This document shows positions 58,974 to 64,000 of a stretch of 64,000 nucleotides of DNA, piece by piece. The notes under the pieces were generated by a model. It was given only the letters and a program-made list of their open reading frames with translations. It searched no databases and was not told the DNA's origin. The stretch comes from Membranipora membranacea. Its lineage: Eukaryota > Bryozoa > Gymnolaemata > Cheilostomatida > Membraniporidae. How positions within the stretch are numbered: the stretch's first letter is position 1; each line of letters begins with the position of its first letter. Where the stretch lies: positions 13,826,001 to 13,890,000 of the forward strand of contig OU612072.1 of NCBI GenBank assembly GCA_914767715.1, written 5' to 3'. Both the position numbers and the translations under genes were made by a program.

Positions 58974-61900
58974 TTAGGCACAGGCATCTGTTTTCTCATC
59001 GTAGCTCTTATTATGAAGACATGAAGAGGTCAGGATCCACTCAGCATAAGCGCCAGCCTCGGTCTTTGTCGGGTAAACCAGTCTATTTGAAGGGAATACA
59101 AGAAAAAGTTAAATTACTGCTGTGTTCTGTTACTCCAAAATATTCCTCAAAAACAAGAAATAATCTCCAGGTTTGATTTTCAAACCTTGTCATGGAGCAG
59201 ATAGAAAATTTACACTTTCAATCTAATACGGTAATAAAAAAGAATCACTTACGGAGGAATCCTACTGATGACTACGATACTCAGAGTGGGATATCTGCTT
59301 CGTTCAATGAGTCTGTCTGTCAGCTTCTTCATCAGAGTTTCTGGTATTTCTGTTACTCTACCATCAAATGTTATATCAGTAGACCAGGTTACTGCCAGAG
59401 TATCATTGTCACAGCTCAACTTAGCCTGAGAACCAACCTTAGAGCTACAGTCTACAAAAAATGACATTATAGATACGTAATCGTATCTATATAAATTAAA
59501 AGAATAAAAATGCACGCTAGCTGCATTGAATTATTATCGGCTGCTCGACATCGAGCAGCGCAAGAGTTGACAAGCTTTGATCCCCCCACCGAACAAAGCT
59601 TGTTAAGACAGGCTAGTGTAGCCAGTGCAGCTGTTATTTTGGAGGGACTCAGTTATATCAACAAATAGTTATTGGCAAAAATAGTCACCTTAACTGTAAC
59701 CTGTACAAATTAAATCTCATGGTCCAAGTGGTTACTTATCTTTATGGCAGTTTAGGTCAGCAGCACCCATGCACTTTGTCTCTATAATGATTTTACTAAG
59801 CCTAAAACCTAGCACAACTTCAGATAGATTATAGCCTACATGGTGTCGCTTGCAGCGTTGGATCAATAAATCACACAAAATGTATCTCACAGCCCGAAAG
59901 GTCAGAGAGGCACTATTAGTATACCCATCTCAAATTATTTGCTTACAATCGAAGTTTCATTCAATAATAGATTTTCATATTGAGGAAAATTATATCACGT
60001 TAATATTGCAAAGGGAAATTCTGTTGACTAAACCCCTTACCGCCTTGACATATTTCCTTTAACTGGTTCACATAGCCATTAGCCAGGCTTTTTAGTGTAG
60101 ATAACGCAACCTTATCAGTCAGGACTGTACACTTTATGTTGCCATACCTGGCAACGAGATCTACTCCTCTCACCAACAAGTAATCTGCAATATCAATAAC
60201 TCATAGGAATTTCTGTGTAGAGTGTGACTGTAGGTGTTATGTGTGGGCATTGCAGTTTCCATTTGGTATTGGTGCTGTTTCCATTAAACTGGACTATGGG
60301 AATATGAAACTTGCCCCACTCCACTACAAAAGTAGAAATAACTTTATCCGTACCTTTTATTTCTATCTTGAGTGAACATTTAGTATTTCTTCCGTTTATG
60401 CTATAGTTGTAGACTCCCACAGGAAGTCCTAGTGTATGAGTGGTGCCATCTAGTGTGAAATTCAGCGCTGATAACCCAGTAGAAGCAGAGACAATTCCTC
60501 CGATTGTACCTGGACATTTTTCATTCTTAGATATTGTACCTGAATAATCATTAAACGCATAACGGCAAAGGCTGAATGACATCTAGTAGATATATGTAAT
60601 GTCTATCAAGTCACCAAGCTTGTCCAGTGAGAGAAAAAGCACAAGGGTGCTGGTAGATGCCAGCAGTAAGGAACATATAGCTTAGCTACACTATGATGCT
60701 GATTGGTTATTGAAGAGAAAATAAAGGGAAGGCTGTGAGTATGTTATGTTTAATGTAAAAAAAGGTATTGACAACAAATTAATTTTATTCGTACTCACCG
60801 TTATTTATGATTATAATATTTATAGTACAGTTGTCCTCATAAATCACATGACTTCCCACAGCTAAACTTGTGTTCACGTTTGGAGTCACATAGACTATTG
60901 CTCGCTCCTCTTCAGATTTCACATACAGTGTCATGTTTCTGTCCTGACAAGGAACTCTAGTGGTAGTTTCTACAAATTGAAATTTTCATCTTTTACTTGG
61001 CGATAAAGTGAAAATAATGTCTGGTAAACTATTTTTCAGGGAGGTTTGGGATTTAAGCTTACAGCAACAACTATTGTCACAGCAAGAAGAATACCAGTTC
61101 CAGCAGTTACACCAGCAATCAGTTTGTGATCTAAGACTGAGGATGTTGTTGCTGTTGTTGTTGTTGTTATTGTTGTTGAAGCTTGATCTTTGATATCCTG
61201 TAATCATAAACATTGTAGCGCAGACGATGATCAAATTACTTGCTTGATCCTCTGTAGCTGATAATTTAAATCTGCAGGAGCGGTGCTAAGAGCGCAATCA
61301 ACAGTTACAATAAATAAAAAGGGTTTTGGCTCGTGTTGGGTGTAAGCTATAAGTAGCCATTGCAGTAGTTATCTTTTTAGACACAAAGAGTATAAATCAA
61401 GAAATAAGTGAGGTTATAAAACTGTACATAAACAAACCTGTCATCACTTTCAATTTGCTTATAGGCATTAACTTCTCAAAGCCATCCTATAAAAATGGAA
61501 TACATTTCATTGAGTTAATGGCTTCAAAACCAAACAATTATCAATATTTTAGGGCAGCTTTTTCTAGCTTCAGTTGGGCATTTTCCTATATAAATAAAAT
61601 ATAAAAGATGCTTTTCAGCTATAAGTCGCTCTCCAACTTTTGATAAAAGAGACAAAGTCAAATTGACCATACTTGCCTACTCGTTTAACATAAAATGTTA
61701 AGCATGGATATTTGTAGAAATCAGATTAGTACACCAAGAACCTAGGCCCTGCAGTGTAAGAGAACGGTTCAGAATCAAATCAGATCAGAGCATATTATGA
61801 CATTGCATTCTCTTTTGTACTCACAGGGAACATGACTTGTGCAGCTAATGTTACATCATACTCTACTCCATTGTCCAAGACCTTATTGAAATAACCATTG

Positions 61901-64000
61901 TACACTTTTCCATCTCCTAGATTGAAAACAGTACTAGACATTTCCATTTCGGCAGCCGCAAACCGTGCTGCAGTGTAGCAGTCTTTTTCATTTGATGGGA
62001 TGTGTTTGCAGTGACTTAGGTCCATCAAGGGAACATTTGGAGATGACCCTCCACTCTGTGTGACAGTTATGACATATGATCTGCAAGTATGAATAAAATG
62101 AGTGAAAACGCAGCATGAAACTAAAGGATAGCAAAGACAAACTTACTTGATCAGAAAGAAATGCTTTGACTTTTCATTCTCATTGTCACTTTTCTTTGTC
62201 ACATGATTTTCAAACCATTAATTCTTTTTGTTACAATTTCTCAGGCTTCCAAAAAAAAATTCCAAAAATTTAGCCACCAACACCTATGCAACTGATTAGC
62301 AGCGGCCAATGACTAGGAGCATCCATATTATGATCAGATTTCGTAGAAGCAATCCCTGACATGACATTTAAGGTGAAGTTAACTGGTTGAAGTGTATATT
62401 GAGTTTACAGCCTGCCTGTACAAGAATCTTTTGATGGGCCTTCTTATTGTATTGCATCTCACACACAAAAATTTTATTTGGTCAATAAACAAGGCTCTTT
62501 CCCTCACCAAGGGCTAGGAGGTTGCGCCTGTCACAACAAACCATCACATATGATCTGCAGGTTTTGAATAATAATAGGTTATTTCTGTGAAAACGCTGAA
62601 TAAACTACAGGATAAGTAACAACAAACTTACTCGTTGCTAGAGACATACTTCTAGGCTGCTATTTTGAATCTTATTCTCTATATTTTATTCTACCATGTT
62701 AGCAAACTGCAGTATCAATCAATATTCGCAACACATCACTATGTGATAGCCACATCATACTTATTGTGAATATATTATATTAATCTCATCTCATCTGCAT
62801 CACAGGCTTCTGATGTAATCGGGTTGTAAATCAAGCTTACTTTAATGTAGCATTCACATCTTGAAACAAATCCATCTTCATTATATGTAGCGGCACAAAA
62901 GAAATCCCATCATCATCAATCCTTGTCCCTGTATCCATAAGCTCTTCATTTTTAACTATGTAAATAGAAAATGGATATGCTGTGATTGATACCTTATCAA
63001 GGGAAACAACCCCAAGTGATCTTCATCTACCAAATAAACGACAAGCATACTTAACAATCTTATTTTGATTTATAGGTAAAGAAGTTACTTCTACTTACCT
63101 TTTTCATATATCCTGGGCCCAGGTTGTACTCATTGGGGCAAAGTTTAGTATTTGGAGCCGAGCTTCGTATTTGGCAGGGCTAAGTTTGGGCGGGGCCAGA
63201 TTTGCTTGGAGGCAGGGTTAAATGGGGCCAAGCCTGCATGAGGTCAGGTTTGCATGGTGCCCAGTTTGTACGGGGCCAAGTTTGCATAGGGCCAAGATTT
63301 TACAGGCAAATTTTACACGGTGCCAGGTTTGTGCGGGCCAAACTTGCAAGGGGAAAGTTTACATGAGCTAAAATTTCTCTGGGCCAAGTTTTCAGGGGGC
63401 CAAGTTAGCACAGGACCAAGATTGCATGGAGTCAAGTTGTCACAAATCAAAAATTTGTATTTTACTTTTTGATTGCTCTGTTATCAAGAAAGAGTAACTC
63501 AATTTAATACAAGTTGTTTAAGACATACCTTCCAAGTCTGTGTAAGCTAAATATTCCAATGATCTAGGACTGCTTCCCACACTGCTGATAGCCCTTGCAT
63601 AACATGATATTTTTGATAACGGTCGGAGACCACATATCAACACATCTTCAGTTGTAGAAAAACTATGGTTGGTATCTGTACAGTCAACCTGCAAAAATGT
63701 AATGTAATGTTCTATAAGAAACAGGTACAGGCATAACTATGAAAACCTTCTTGAAAGTTCCACCTCTAACAGAGCTTAGATTGAAATACTATGGTAAAAA
63801 TGACTACCGTTAGCTATTGACGTACTTGGTATAAAAGTGTTCTCCCGTTCGACTGTGATGGTGGTCTTAGTATCAGACTCACACAGGAAGAGTTTGTTTC
63901 TGCTGAAGATATAGTTGGTGCATCTGTAGGTTTTAAAAATAAAACTTTGAGTGAATATGAGTAATTAATGGAATGCTATGGGCCCTTGGATGTTCAAGTT
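58974..64000 (-). CDS. Gene 6: type II receptor-like gene, 3' part only
   Basis: Visible exons, 5' to 3': 63826-63923, 63529-63688 (last FN3), 62841-62955, 61825-62080 (membrane-proximal), 61438-61486 (linker), optional 61063-61197 (transmembrane), 60799-60969, 60354-60539, 60041-60184, 59253-59451, 58974-59082 (HYR-like tail, TAA at 58974-58976). The signal peptide, lectin-like domains and early FN3 exons lie beyond the window edge. All visible exons are open, and the arginine codon that is TGA in gene 3 is intact. The whole visible part is near-identical to 22.4-27.4 kb of gene 3. The transmembrane exon is 135 nt, an in-frame 9-nt contraction of the ACA repeat compared with gene 3. Confidence 0.72.
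59540..59603. repeat. Intronic double hairpin with poly-C loop, gene 6 copy
   Basis: GCTGCTCGA-CA-TCGAGCAGC at 59540-59559 is a perfect 9-bp stem. ACAAGCTTTG (59570-59579) and CAAAGCTTGT (59594-59603) form a second perfect 10-bp stem around a loop with six C. Confidence 0.7.
61063..61197 (-). CDS. Gene 6 optional transmembrane exon
   Basis: In phase 0 it reads DIKDQASTTITTTTTATTSS then LDHKLIAGVTAG and the hydrophobic core. In phase 1 (after the linker exon) it is frame-shifted and ends in a TAA at the next junction. The logic is the same as in gene 3. Confidence 0.55.
63130..63440. repeat. ~16-bp minisatellite, gene 6 copy
   Basis: Same array, intron and orientation as at 26630-26940, with only scattered substitutions. 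Confidence 0.75.

Noticed and set aside
1-64000. CRISPR array, bacterial operon or prophage
   Set aside because: Exon-intron genes, AT-rich introns, MITEs and a hAT transposase are eukaryotic. The only tandem repeat arrays are degenerate minisatellites without spacers.

Overview
The window is AT-rich, intron-dense animal DNA. Genes are built from many short exons of about 50-270 bp with GT-AG introns, and there are no operons, ribosome binding sites or prokaryotic features. Domain content (discoidin/fucolectin-type F5/8C halves, fibronectin III modules, an RPTP-like membrane-proximal module) points to a marine invertebrate. A sponge or cnidarian is my guess, but the species cannot be fixed from the sequence.

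The window is essentially one head-to-tail tandem array of six paralogous receptor-like genes, all on the minus strand: gene 1 (1556-8415), gene 2 (9568-21220), gene 3 (22381-34713), gene 4 (36250-44921), gene 5 (46484-58012) and gene 6 (58974 to beyond 64000). The common plan is signal peptide, up to three two-exon F5/8C/fucolectin-like domains, a run of FN3-type modules, a two-exon membrane-proximal module, a 49-nt linker exon, then a transmembrane exon. Most extracellular exon borders are phase 1. Summed exon lengths for genes 2, 3 and 5 are exact multiples of three, which supports the models.

The array has two kinds of 3' end. Type I (genes 1, 4, 5) ends in a transmembrane segment plus a cytoplasmic tail of roughly 75-85 residues carrying several YxxL/I/V motifs. 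Type II (genes 2, 3, 6) keeps a transmembrane exon but follows it with five exons encoding a cysteine-containing, HYR-like extracellular C-terminus. Exon phases in type II fit a choice between a soluble product (transmembrane exon skipped) and a membrane form with almost no cytoplasmic tail.

Gene 5 is an intact type I receptor (1025 codons) and gene 2 an intact type II gene (1181 codons in the soluble form). Gene 3 has one nonsense codon in the HYR-like tail. Gene 4 has two nonsense codons. Gene 1 is a multiply broken pseudogene. Gene 6 is open as far as it can be seen. Long near-identical tracts join different partners in different genes, so the array is a mosaic made by duplication and recombination.

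Introns and spacers hold the C-terminus of a hAT transposase (window start), several MITE-like elements with terminal inverted repeats, some with target duplications and empty sites in paralogs, a PIF/Harbinger-like insertion, a tRNA-SINE-like piece, a foldback repeat, three copies of a ~16-bp minisatellite and three copies of an intronic double hairpin with a poly-C loop. The organisation (tandem, polymorphic, modular, mixed signalling, soluble and pseudogene members) resembles invertebrate allorecognition or immune receptor clusters. That role is inference.
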